Origin: Hyalella azteca
Taxonomy: Eukaryota > Arthropoda > Malacostraca > Amphipoda > Hyalellidae
Assembly: GCF_000764305.2 (NCBI RefSeq)
Contig: NW_025943780.1
Span: 1-64,000, forward strand
Length of the DNA stretch: 64,000 nt
Direction of reading: 5' to 3'
The translations under genes and the position numbers were made by a program. Below the pieces are notes generated by a model that had not been told where the DNA came from, did not search any database, and saw only the letters and a program-made list of their open reading frames with translations. Shown piece by piece: positions 1 through 11,357 of the stretch. The stretch's first letter is position 1. Every line of letters begins with the position of its first letter.

Positions 1-976
1 TGCCGTGACAAAAAGTGTGAATGTTCAGTACAGCCCGACAAAGTCCCGCGCGCACCCGAATTGCCACTCTATGCAGCAAGGATACGAATCTAAACGTTAC
101 TGCATGAGCTTGTATCAGTCAAGGATGGTGGGAGCGACTGCATGTACTACACCCCGCGTTCAACGACAGGAGGGTGACTAAGCTTCACTCAGAGTAGAGA
201 CTCTATTTATAGGATGGGCAGCTAATTTCCTCGAGTCTCATTATGAATCTCTAGTGAACGCAATCATATGCGGAATCTCTAGTGAACGCATAAATCAACG
301 TACAGAGATGGTAATGGTACCGTTGGATAGCTCAGAATGTTAGCTTTAAGATGAGATTAAAAACCGGAAAAGCCAAACCCGTCGATTTTGGACCTACATG
401 ATCCCCTTAGGCTGTTTCATTCCGACAAATTTTAAAACATAATGCAAGATTAGCCGAAATTATTGCCGGTAATAATTATTTTCGAAAACAATTTCATTAA
501 TATCAACCGTATGTATTATTAAGCACGATTCAAAATTCACAAAAAAGTTGTAGTTTTTAATAATTGTTTAGGGACCAATAAGATTCAATTTTACAGGCTG
601 TCAGTTTTGAGCTGACGAACTTTACATGAATATGCGCCTCATTTATTCGGGATCATTTTAAGAATAAATTAACTCACGGCAATATTTTAATACGGTTTGG
701 AAAATGTCTTATTTTAGGAGCTCGATAGAATATTATGAATTTTCGTGCCTGACGATGGATCTCAGCTTTGAATCTTAATATCAAATTGTCGTTATGATGA
801 AGAACTTAATGCGAACTTGAAGTCACAAAGTATCCGAGAAATTTTATTCATTTCTCAACTTTAAAAATACTTTCTTAATTTTTTCCTGTTTAAATTCTTG
901 CATACTACTCTCACAAAGGGATTTATTGATTCATATTATAATATTAAGATGTCACCGTCTTATTGTCAACCCGCAG
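1..976. other. Left-edge non-coding sequence
   Basis: AT-rich, with no convincing exon. A short repeated string (AATCTCTAGTGAACGCA) occurs twice near 249-292. The first 180 bases are less AT-rich and could contain an exon, but no frame with splice support was found. Confidence 0.4.
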
Positions 977-1076
977 AGATGGCCATGCGGTGGCCGCGGC
1001 CGTGGGCGGCGACGTGCTCTTTCTCGTACCCGCCCGGCCCGACCTCGAGGCTCGGTCCACTGAGATCAACGTGCAG
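977..1076 (+). CDS. Exon: penultimate coding exon of the unrecognised gene
   Basis: 100 bp, entered with two bases of a split codon carried over and left in phase 0. Two other frames are also open for part of it, but only this one gives GC-rich third positions and joins in frame to the next exon. The donor GTCTGC is weak. Confidence 0.5.
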
Positions 1077-3782
1077 GTCTGCTTAATTTAACATCATCAT
1101 GATTAATTTCATCATAAGATTTACATAGGCAGTGTTAACTTAAAGCCAGCTTTGTGTAATCTTTGGCAGAATTAGCGATCAGGATCAGTGTAGTCACGAT
1201 TCAAAAGTTTGTGGTGCGATGGCCGGCAGGTTCATTTATTAGCGTTTAGTAGAAGCGCTTTATCATTCATAAAACGTGCAATGAACTTTGCCGCTGTAAA
1301 TTCTCGCTTACTTGGAGCTCATTACAACTTATAATGTTTATGACAGTGTGTAATCAGATATTGCTTGAAATCTAAAAGGGATGAAATCTTGTTCTAAATC
1401 TAAATCATGAAATCTTTTTCGTTACATTAGAAACCCCTGTCACTACCAACAGTTTTTCTTTTCGTTCATATCTACGCAGGCTATCAATTGTTGTTAGTTA
1501 GTAAAGGGTTAAGAAATTACTCTGATTATATCTAAAAAAATTATCCACATTTTATAATTCCCTGCTTGTTTGAAACACATTTTTTACGAATTTTATGAAC
1601 TGAAATGTTCAGCTGAAATGGACATTTTCCGTGACGACGAGCTTTGGTTTCAAAGCTCGTTTGGTGCAAAAAAAAGTTTGGTTTCAAAAGTTTGGTTTGG
1701 TGCGCATTAAAGCAAATTTTTATTATTTTTTTTTAACAAATATGTTTAATATCAATCACAACGACACAATATAAATATGCTGCTAGTCCTAATCTAAATT
1801 ATATCACTTCTAACTTTCATTAGAAAGTCAATTAAATTGGATGTGTGGTTGCATTTGAATTAAAATATAAATACTACCTATTTATTATAACATGATTTTT
1901 TTCTTTCATCTTCAAAGACAACAATTACTGTAGTTAGTGTGGCTTTATTTGAAAAAATACTGGTCTTAATCATTATGATTATTTTAGACTGATATGATAG
2001 GCAGTATGAAAAATGCATGCATATACGTTCTTCCAGGTCCCTGACTAAAAATAATGCTCCAACAAACTCTTTGAAATGCTTTCTCAAAAATCTACACATT
2101 CAAATTCTTCCAAGCTGTAAATACTTGTAGTTTAAAATATAAATGCAAAAATAGAAAACGAATTGAAAACGTAAACGTAGAAGTTTGTTTTAAAAATTTA
2201 AAATGTCATTGCTGCTGTTTGTCTCAGAGGAGTTTTGATGGTCGTAATTCAACAGGAGTAATGATGTGCAGGCTTATCTCTATAATGAGGATACGGTCAC
2301 AGGGTCTATGTTGGGGTAAACAAGGCTCACTTCAGAGAACCGTCTCTGGAATTAAGCTAATAAGGCCAGAGATCATGTGACCAGTTGCCAGTTCTGAGCC
2401 TCTCACTTAGTCTGTTGTGTGAGGACTCTCAATATACTTGAAGACATCGCGCCGAGACAGACGGTACCGTAGACTTTGCGCTGAGAATTTATTAACGATT
2501 GATCTCTATTAAAATTTTATTCAATGCTTAAAGCAGACCTCATTCATTTATTCACTTAATAGGGAAGATTATATAATTAATTAGTATAATCATATATTAG
2601 TATAATTATTTATATTTCAATATTTTTAATCATATTTTTCACTATATTTGTCTAAATTTATATGTCATCTCGTTTTTCCATCTATCAACATTGAAGAATT
2701 GCAAAAAAAAAAAAGAATCTAATATCGACAGAGCGAACCTTCCTTCACTTAATGAGGATCGCTCAAGGCCAGCCCAAAAATATAGTAAAAGTTGTCTTAT
2801 TTTTGATGACGTAAAGCTCATAAACATAGACATGAATGCTGATGAGAAGCGCGTGGACCGTTCCAGCATCATATTTCAGCGTCGTTTTCTTCAGCAGAAT
2901 GTTCATAATAATCAGGTCTCCTTATATATAGCGCATGTTTTGACCTTTTAGTAAATCTGTTAGTTATTTGTTGAAAAGTTGACACCACATATATAGTTGT
3001 ATGATGCTATGTAAATCGCTTAAGCCAAGATTTGCCTTTCCACTGAGTCGCTGAATGAAATTTTTCTTATTGATTGGAAAATGTTAAAGTGAACATTTAA
3101 TCGCCTTTTTAAGATTTAAATTCACTGCGCGCGTGCATTTCTTTTTTCATATCAAAACGGGAATGACGCCTATTTTTCTGAGACTTTGAACGAGGGTCCT
3201 CCATTCACATAATAGCAGTAATTTGCTGCACTAATGAGCCTTTGCATATGATTTGTAACGTTTCCCATCCTATAAAACGATCTAGACACGGCCTTTTTAG
3301 CGCATTTTCTCATTTATGGAAAAAAAATGCACTATTATGCTCGCCATGTCCGTCTGTCTGTCCTTCTGTCTGTCCGTCCGTGACCTCAAGTTTTCGTCGG
3401 CGAGACAATGCGCTCTTTGTCACTCACTGCAGTGAGTACTGAGTTATATTTTTTTAATAATTTATTAGTTAATAGAAGGTCTTTAGTTTGAACATATCAT
3501 ATTTTACACGGCTTCTCAATTTGCTATTTGTTCATGCACGCGACAGCTAGTCGTGAGGTTTTACCCTATTTTGTTAGCTACACATTATAATGTGTATCTG
3601 ACCCACAGGACGCAGTGATCGCGTGTGTGGGAGAAGGCGTAGTGTGGTACCGCGTGCGTAGCTACACGAGGCGCAAAGTGGCGCCTCTAAACCGGACTCC
3701 CGCGCCTCCCAAGATGACGCCTCTCGCCCGACGTGGCCTCAGAACTGGCCTCACTTTTGAGTCGGGCGCCGACACACTTTGA
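977..3782 (+). CDS. 3' end of an unrecognised protein-coding gene (last two coding exons)
   Basis: Two GC-rich islands in AT-rich sequence join into one reading frame. Exon 977-1076 follows an acceptor (CCGCAG) and ends CAG|GTCTGC. In the frame starting GAT at 978 it reads DGHAVAAAVGGDVLFLVPAR and on to EINVQ, with strongly GC-ending codons. Exon 3609-3782 follows ACCCACAG and continues in phase 0 as DAVIACVGEGVVWYRVRSYT, then a basic, Pro-rich stretch, ending FESGADTL and TGA at 3780-3782. The tail carries many Arg/Lys and might be a cytoplasmic tail, but I see no family signature and assign no function. Earlier exons must lie left of the window or in 1-976, where I found none I trust. The 2.5-kb intron contains a foldback element (3294-3456). 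Exon status rests on codon use, splice sites and phase agreement; the gene identity is unknown. Confidence 0.55.
1077..3608 (+). other. Intron of the unrecognised gene
   Basis: 2.5 kb, AT-rich, without coding signal. It contains the 3294-3456 foldback element; otherwise only low-complexity A/T runs. Confidence 0.45.
3294..3456 (+). mobile_element. Foldback MITE-like element, family A, copy 1
   Basis: Starts TTTTTAGCGCATTTTCTCAT, then an A-run, GCACTATTATGCTCGCCATG, a GTCC/GTCTGTCC tract, TTTTCGTCGGCGAGACAATGC, CACTCACTGCAGTGAGTACT and GAGTTATATTTTT. The arm AGCGCATTTTCTC recurs inverted near the far end, as GAGAAAATGCGCT in better copies, so the unit can fold back. No coding capacity, so non-autonomous. 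Other copies: 10248-10396, 29673-29836, 46958-47094 (minus), and an internally deleted one at 46427-46464. Confidence 0.6.
3609..3782 (+). CDS. Exon: terminal coding exon of the unrecognised gene
   Basis: 58 codons including TGA at 3780-3782. Encodes a basic segment (RRK, ARRGLR) with APPK and FESGADTL at the C-terminus. GC content is far above the flanking sequence. No clear AATAAA close downstream; AATAAATAAT-like strings at about 4205-4230 lie in an AAT repeat. Confidence 0.55.
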   Translation, partial: DAVIACVGEGVVWYRVRSYTRRKVAPLNRTPAPPKMTPLARRGLRTGLTFESGADTL

Positions 3783-3868
3783 GTTGACAATACTAATTGG
3801 AAATTTTACGGAAATAATTTTCGAAAATTTTCTGGCTTGGATCTCGGTTTTCATTTTCATAATCGCAG

Positions 3869-4020
3869 TGTTGTTGTTTAATTTAATGTGTTGATGTTTA
3901 ATTTAATGTGCTGTTGTTCAATTTAATGTGTCGTTCTTCAATTTTATATGTTGTTGTTTAATTTAATGTGTTGTTGTTTAATGTGTTTAATTTAATGTCC
4001 TGATGTTGAATTTAATGTCC
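3869..4020. repeat. Minisatellite, ~21-bp unit
   Basis: About seven imperfect copies of TTGTTGTTTAATTTAATGTG with variants (TTGATG, CTGTTG, TCGTTC). Confidence 0.8.
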
Positions 4021-6527
4021 CGCTAAATAGTTTATTCTACCAAAGAGTCAATAACTATGGATTTATCGCTTAATAACTATGTATATGAACATATTTTAAT
4101 CTTACCAAGAGACTCCTGTGAAAATGTGACCTATTCAGTCCAAAAAACAATGCAGAAATCCAACAAATTTTGCCGAAAATTAATTCTTCTGTTTTAATAT
4201 TAATGGTAATAATAATAAATAATTATAAATAACAATAATAATAATAATAATGCTAATATTATAAATCAAGCCCTACCTCAAACCTTACTCGTAGAAATTA
4301 GGTCACCTTTTCATAATTAGCTTTTCTATAATCTTTGCTATAGCTAAGATTCCCTAACCTTTGTCATATGTTGCCAACTCTAACCGGGAACGCAGGGCAA
4401 AATAACTAAATTTTATAAGCTAAGAGATCTTATATATAATATGAGATTTAAGTTAAGGTCCAAATAATGTTTTCTAACCCGGCAACATTTCAACATTTCA
4501 AGCCTGAATAGAAATTTTCGTTTAGCAGTCAAAATTAATTAGTTTCAGATTAAATTGATCCAACATATTAAAAAAGTAAACGGCTTACGTCCAGTGTGGA
4601 AATTAACTGTTTGAATCCTGCCAGCAAAGCTAAATCCACATCGTTTGGAAGTCTAGATGGTTAATACGTCAAGATTTGCGGAATTCTGAACAGAGTAACC
4701 ATTTTTACATAAATAGAAATATTATTGTTAATTTTTCAGATGATGATTAAGGTCTCTAAATAAACTTGGCTGCCCCTTTTGTTTTATTTCGAAATACTAT
4801 GAGAACGGCAAAGCTGGAGCCATTTATTTTCCTTATCTCAACAGGAGGAGGAACAGTTTTTTACAAGCTCAAGAATATCGATACTAGCAGAATTGTAGCA
4901 GTGAGTTGCGAGTTCGAGACCGCTTCAAGCTGTGGATGTTCTGCGATGTTAAGAATCGGCGACAGGCCTACGGCCTAATAAACGCTGAAACCGCTATTAT
5001 TATTATTATTATTAATATTAATGTGGTGAATAGTGTTTATGAAGGTGCTTACTTCATGATGAATAATGTTTCGAGACTTCGTACTATTAACATAAACAGT
5101 CACAATAACCTGGCAATTTGGACTCTCCAGAGCGCAAAGGGATTTTAAAAACCCCAGAATGCTCTATGAATGGTCTATTTTATGAGTTCATATGAATGAA
5201 AAGGAGATTTTATTAAGCAGATAACTTCCTACGTTAAAATTATAAATTTTGAAACTGTCTGTGGTATTTTTTAAACAGAATAGAGAGTGAACTAAAATAA
5301 ATAATAATGAAGTGAACGTCAATTATGTGAATTGAAGATCGAGCTGCTAAGTTTACTTTAATATAAAGATAATGGCTATGCATGTAGTAGCTGACATCAA
5401 TTACACTGGCTTTTCTGAAATAATTAAAACTTGGTTAATTAAGTAACTATTCGTACTTATTTCTATGGGCGTATATTCGATACATTGATGAGAGTTAGTT
5501 CCATAAACGATAGTTTTAAGTAATGCGACTGTCGGAGAGATATTACCCCCTTATAGAACAATTATTTTATTAGGATTTTCAAAAAAAGAAATAATTCATT
5601 ATGGTTCTCTCTTCGTCTAGTGCTTTCCCGTTAAACATCTCGCTATGATACCGTACAAGTTGAAACTTTATTGGACTTAATAAATAAAATATCATCGCTG
5701 ATAAAGCTATGAACACGGCAAAGTTATAACATCACCTAGGCAATTAACATAGGCTGCGCACGTGAAGCGCCTTTAAATATTATCCTCCCAGTTTTCAAAA
5801 ATAAATTAGGATATTTAAGTTTAGTCACGCACATGAAAACTTAGATTCTGATTCAAATTAATGATATAAAATCTTCTGATGCTAAACTTTATTCATTTAT
5901 ATAAATATGTTAATGAGAAGCTTCATACAGGGTGACACAAAAAAAACAGAGCTCACTAAAAGTCTTATAACTCCTGAAATTTTATTCAGTTTGAAACAAA
6001 AATTCTATGGAATTATGTACAACCTATGTAGCCAACATCTGCAAAATCTCAATTCTATACCACAAAAACTCTTTGTTCTACAGCCGCTAGATCCGTTTTC
6101 TATGAACATTCGCTACGTAAACATCTAAAAACTCATAAATGGTTCCAAATAGCTGAAGGTTATGCTTTGTTAACAGAAAAACCAAGTACATAACAGGTGG
6201 GCAAATAATTAATACGTGAATTTGGATTATTGATGCGTATTCATATGATACGGATACATCTATTTGAAATCCTGATAGATACCTGAGCGGAACAAAATAT
6301 CGGAGTGTCATTTCAGTGACGGTGGCTGATAAAGGTAGCTAATAACCGACATTCAAAAGATAACGTTTATATGCTCAATGAATGCGCAATTAGATAACAA
6401 TGTCTGATGAAGACTAATCCTAACTTTCAGTAGTGTTGCTATTATTCTTCAGAGCCACGAGTGACTCGATTGATTTCCTCAGCTGAGTGCTGTCACCGAG
6501 GTACAGAGTAAAAAGACAGTCTGCGTG

Positions 6528-6995
6528 ACATTTCACACACGCTTGCTGGGAACTTCACGCAAGTCAGCTGACCACTTCATGCATGCATGCGTGGCACTTC
6601 ACGCAAGCCTGCTGGCCACTTTAGACATGGCTGCGCGTGCATGCTACTTTATACAAGCCTGCTGGCCTCTTCAGACAAGGTTGTGTGGCACTTCACACTA
6701 ACCTGTTGGCCACTTCAGACAAGGCTGCTCGTGCTGGCCACTTTATACAAGCCCGTGCGGCACTTCACACTAACCTGCTGACCACTTCATACACGCCTGA
6801 CGAGTGCATCATACAAGACTGCGGCCCACTCCATACAAACCTGCTTACCACTTCATACAAGCCTGCTGGGTACATCATACAAGCCTGCGGCCCACTCCAT
6901 ACAAGCCTGTTGGCTACCTTATACATGCTGGACACTTCTTGCAAGTCGTCGGAGCATTTCAGTCCAGCCTGAGAGGACCTTCATGCCATCCTGCA
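6528..6995. repeat. Degenerate minisatellite of CACTTCA-CAAGCCTGCTGG type
   Basis: Roughly twenty imperfect copies of a ~20-25 bp unit (CACTTCAyrCAAGCCTGCTGGC and variants such as TAACCTGCTGACC). Several frames stay open across it because of the repetition; those frames are not genes. Confidence 0.8.
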
Positions 6996-7599
6996 TGGCA
7001 CTTCACATTACTGTTCTCCACTTTTCAGTTTTGCAAATAAAATTTGAAAACTTCATCATTATTTATTAGTATGTTCCCTCCATTCATAATCATCCTGAGT
7101 AGTGGTTGGATCTGCGTTGGTATAATTGTTCATAAATTTCATTCCAGGTGACGAATCCGAATCACAAGGTTTAAATTATTTACCTTTTACAAGCTCTATT
7201 GTTTCATTAAATACCTGTGAACTGGTTGGGTGTTGCCCCGAATCTGACCAACTCAACGGAGTTTGTTTCTGCATGTAAATTGTACGCATTCGTTTATTAG
7301 GGAGATTTGGAACGTAAAAGACGAAGCTTTCAAAGGATCGATTATGCTTATGTTTATTTTTTTTTTATTGAGACAAACTGTGAGAATTCTCAGAATATTA
7401 CATAGAAATTTATTCATAGCATTGAATGTAATAAATTTGTAGCATGAGTTTTGTGCGGATTAAGCATGAATGTGCAAAACGATTCATGTTTTGACCAGAC
7501 TTGGTTAAGTCCAAGTAAACGTTTTACATTGGTTTCTTCCTCAAGGGGGTTTTAAAAGCCTACAGTTCTTGCTAATTCATCTAAAAAAATTCGCTTAGG

Positions 7600-7760
7600 A
7601 AAAGTCTGGTCAACTGGATGATATGAATTTTTCAGTAATTTAAAAGCAAAGAAAATACCACAAAAATTCGCCATATCTTTATAAGAGAAAACGTTTCGGA
7701 GTCCAGCTCCATCGTCAGTTCATAACACCAAATTCTGTTTAGAAACAGTTCAGTCCTAGA
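7600..7760 (-). mobile_element. Dispersed non-autonomous element with hammerhead-like core, copy 1
   Basis: Shares AATTTAAAAG-GAAAATA and a ~42-bp near-identical core (7680-7721) with the insertion at 36170-36382. On the minus strand the core reads CTGACGA, then GGAG and CTCC separated by a short loop, then GAAAC, the order of conserved boxes in a hammerhead ribozyme. Boundaries are approximate in this copy. Confidence 0.4.
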
Positions 7761-9150
7761 AACACAAATAAATCAATTAGTAAAGTAAAATGCACTGTTA
7801 GGTTTCAAAACGGAAAATAAATTTTTCAATAAGATACACATGCTTCATAACCATTTCAAAGCAGCAACTTTGGCCGCAAACGCGCCCGTCAAGTTGCACG
7901 CACTTGTGTCGGTTTGGTGCCAGGGCCTCAGACGAGCAAACATAACACAGCCCCTGTGCCTGAGTTCGGTCAGTACACCTCGAAGGTGGAGTGAACGCGT
8001 ATGTTAATGCGGAGGCTTGCGGCGTCGCGGGCTGTAGCTTGAAGTGATAAGCAAGTGCATCTGCTTACGTTGTTTGTACCGGTTAAATTTTTCCTTCGTA
8101 ACTTGTGCCAGTTATGACCTTTTATTAATCAGAACAGGCTATGTCCTTTCTAACTGGTACAGATTAAGATATTATCGACTGGTACAGGTTATATCCTGGT
8201 ACAGGTTATATGGTTATAAGATAACCCTCGACTGGTACAGGTATATAGGTTATATCCTATATCTTATTTGAGGTGAAAATTTTCTCAGTAGGGAACAGCT
8301 ATCATTAAAATTTTCTACTACTTTTTTCCTGTAATATAATCAAACATGCAATACTGATGATTGCCTATTCATGACTCATCAGGTCATGACTATAAAATTA
8401 GTATTAGGGGAACTAAATTCAAGGTTAGGAAATTTGTTCACTATTTAACATAGGAATGTTTTTTTTTATTCTTTGAGTACAAGCGTAACTGAAGTGTTCG
8501 GCGTGCCTTATTTAAATGCCATGATTCCAATAAAAATTTTACTCTGTACTCTCCGAGTATTTTTAATTTATTCGATGTTTTAAATTATATTCGATAAATG
8601 TTAGGAAAGTACTCATACTTTCGCGATGATGATAAAGATTTATTAATATCAACTTATGTCCCACAAAGCGAGTTTATCTACATGTTCATGAGAAATAGAT
8701 TATTTTTAAACTATATTCTTAATGAAATTTCGCTTTCATTCAACATTCGAGTTGATGTGACCGAGTTTTTTAGGAGAACTTTAAGATCAGCGTTGATTTC
8801 ATGCAGTTAACCTTCAAGGTCGTTAAAAATAAAGCAGGTCCACGAAATTATTATAGAAGAAGAGACCATTGGAAAAACTAAATCTAATTAGACCTTAGGT
8901 GCAACGTCTTTCGAATTGTCAACATTCGCTGTCGAGTCGAAAATATTGAAAGGTGAGTAGTTATTATTTTATGATTTGATGACGGATCAAATAATATGAG
9001 CCATATATAATAATATATGACGAAATAATAATATTCCCATTCTATATATGTCGACGACTACTTATAAACTATACTCTTGAATATGTAAAAATTTTCTGGG
9101 GGCCTCGCATTAATTCAAAAATTCTTGAATGCATGTGGCTCCATCTTTCT

Positions 9151-9208
9151 GAACGTAAATGATTTCCTTTAAATGATATATATAATTTAAAGGAAATCAT
9201 TTACGTTC
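9151..9208. repeat. Perfect 24-bp inverted repeat
   Basis: Arms 9151-9174 and 9185-9208 are exact reverse complements (GAACGTAAATG at the outer left edge, CATTTACGTTC at the outer right) around a 10-base AT loop. TTTACGTTCTA is then repeated to 9238. Confidence 0.85.
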
Positions 9209-10084
9209 TATTTACGTTCTAAATCATTTACGTTCTATTGCACTTTCTCAAGGCCACCGAATGTTTGGATGTTCTCACTGAGTTGGATGTTCTGTTTCTC
9301 TAATTTTGTTTGCCCTATATTATTGTAGGTGAGATTAGTTGTGAAAAGTCTCGTTAATTTACTGTCAACAACAGTTTCCTTAAACACTACTAACGGGTCC
9401 TGAATGGCATCGTGCCAAGCTGTATACGCGCCCGTAGCAATGCCCTTCACCCAGACTGCTGTTGCTGCACTTCGAGAGTTCACTTCATTGCACTTCACTG
9501 CAAGGTTCACACTCATCATGTCAAATTTCTTTTTAGCAACGCTCGTATTGGAGATCTCAAGCGTGCATTAAACGTTTAGATATTCATGAGAGTGGCATGC
9601 CATTCGTCGTCACGCCTCATGCATTAAGGCATTCATTGAATGTCACACTTCAAGCACAGCAAATCAGAGCAAGGTTACCCGCTTATACTCAATTTATTTT
9701 GGGCATTTTATATTTGTTTAGTAATTGCTTACTGTCCCATAGATTTGAGTTTTCTAATCAGTAAACTTCCAGGAAATTTGAGGCATAAAGGATACAAGCC
9801 ATTATGCAGATGTGGACACATCGCTCTGTGCTGAAAATTCTTCACTGCTCTGTCTCCCCTGCATACGTTCTAATTTCACGCTACGTATCTTAGGAGAATT
9901 GGATACGATTATTTAATCGTAAGGACCCATCGTATATCTTTGTGGTCAATTGCCTTACACCAACCTCTAGAGGACATGCCTATTGTAGCACATCATGTAC
10001 CATCTCAGTCATCTGAGTAGCATAATTAAATTCTAGTTACTCGACATGTGCTCACAGACGGCATAAGAATTCTTGAAGCGTGTC

Positions 10085-10215
10085 AGTTTCCGTCATCGCT
10101 GCTGATGTTGGCTCGCCGCTGCCTTCGTCATGGCGCCGGACGCCACTCGTCGCAGCTGCAGGCGCGACGCACACAAACAATCGAAGACACGGACGAGCCC
10201 TCGATCAGTCGCTTG
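10085..10215 (+). promoter_or_regulatory. GC-rich island, possible 5' UTR exon or promoter of the GTPase gene
   Basis: A local GC-rich patch with an arthropod-like initiator TCAGT (10084-10088) and a possible donor at 10216 (GCTT|GTAAAC). The GTPase coding start sits only 8 bases after an acceptor at 11251, so an upstream non-coding exon must exist. This is one candidate; the island at 7860-8040, also with TCAGT, is another. Purely inferential. Confidence 0.2.
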
Positions 10216-10247
10216 TAAACTTCTACATCTTTCTCGAAATTTTATAA

Positions 10248-10396
10248 TTTTTAGCGCATTTTCTCATTCATGGAAAAAATGCACTATTGTGTTCGCCATG
10301 TCCGTCTGTCCGTCCGTCCGTGACCTCAAGTTTTCGTCGACGAGAAAATGCGCTCTCTGTCATTCACTGCAGTGAGTACTGAGTTATATTTTTTCC
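10248..10396 (+). mobile_element. Foldback MITE-like element, family A, copy 2
   Basis: Same architecture as 3294-3456: TTTTTAGCGCATTTTCTCAT, CGCCATGTCCGTCTGTCC, TTTTCGTCGACGAGAAAATG, CACTGCAGTGAGTACTGAGT, T-run. The inverted arms AGCGCATTTTCTC and GAGAAAATGCGCT are both intact. Confidence 0.65.
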
Positions 10397-11252
10397 CTCA
10401 TCCCTCGTTCAAAAAAGTAGGTCACTTTTATTTGGAGAACATGCATGTGGATGCAGTATTATAAAAACATACCTGAAGCAATCGGTATTCGTTAAGGCGA
10501 ACAACTGATAACGTACTCAAAAGTTTTTTTTTTCGCTATGATAAACCTACGTGGCGAACTTTCAAGTATTGACTGTAATGGTTTCTAGAGCTGTTTTGAA
10601 AAGTGAACTCAGATGTAATGGATACAATCTATTTGTTTTAACGCGTCTCTAAACAATAAGCAGAGTTTTATTCCTAAAACGATATTTTAGTGTTGATTGA
10701 GTCACTTGATTAGTTTCGAGAATTTTGTGATCTACTGTGAAATATCTCTACTTCCTCATGAATTGTTTTCTCCACACTGAGATCAGAATATAATTTGGAA
10801 AGTTCATTTATTAGCAGACCAATNACCAATCGTAATTCTACATAATTATGCGCTAACTTTTACTTATTCTGTAATTTTATAAACAAACACTCCCATGACT
10901 ATGTTGTGAGTTAGGAAGATAACAATGCAACTGAATAATTTAAACGAAAATTACTACAAACTCATCAACTCTTAATTAATAATGTTGGTAAACAGCTCTA
11001 ACTTCAAAAAGTATCTAAATTACTTTATTAGTTATTGTATGTATATTATGACCACGTGCCAACTTATTTTCAGATTTTGCTCAAATGCAAAAAAATATCG
11101 CACTTCCAACCAATTACTTAATTTAAATTTTTTTAATAAATTTTATTCATATGAAAAATTTCCTGAAAGATGAATTAACATGATCTATTTGAGAGTATTT
11201 CTTAATATTGCAAACATTTATTGAATGTAATTGTTTTATATAATAATTTCAG

Positions 11253-11357
11253 GCATAAGAATGTCGAGCTCGGGCATGCGGGGCATCAGACGCAAGAAGT
11301 CGGCAGTTGCTGAGGTGAAGATCGCTGTCATAGGAGCGCCCAGCGTCGGCAAGAGCG
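11253..11357 (+). CDS. RASL11-like exon 1 (coding)
   Basis: Acceptor TTTCAG at 11247-11252, ATG at 11261, donor GTAAGA at 11358. Encodes a basic N-terminus (RRKK) and the P-loop through GKS. The 8-base leader implies an upstream 5' UTR exon. Confidence 0.85.

Larger units (their letters stand above)
3783..10247. other. Intergenic region upstream of the GTPase gene
   Basis: No gene supported. Contents: a TTGTTGTTTAATTTAATGTG minisatellite (3869-4020), AAT/ATT microsatellites (4198-4255 and 4995-5020), a possible transposon end ACAGGGTGACACAAA at 5927, a minisatellite at 6528-6995, a hammerhead-like element near 7600-7760, a GGTACAGGTTATAT repeat (8145-8250), a large hairpin (9151-9208), and GC-richer islands at 7860-8040 and 10085-10215 that could be promoter or 5' UTR sequence. 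Small open frames here (for example the minus strand at 9235-9519) show no recognisable domain. Confidence 0.5.

Noticed and set aside
898..1086. 62-codon frame over the first exon (MAMRWPRPW...)
   Set aside because: A different frame of the same exon has better codon use and joins in phase to the terminal exon at 3609.
4600..4925. Strings like TTTGAATCCTGCC and GTTCGAGAC suggesting tRNA T-arms
   Set aside because: No matching acceptor stem, D-arm or anticodon arm at tRNA spacing could be found.
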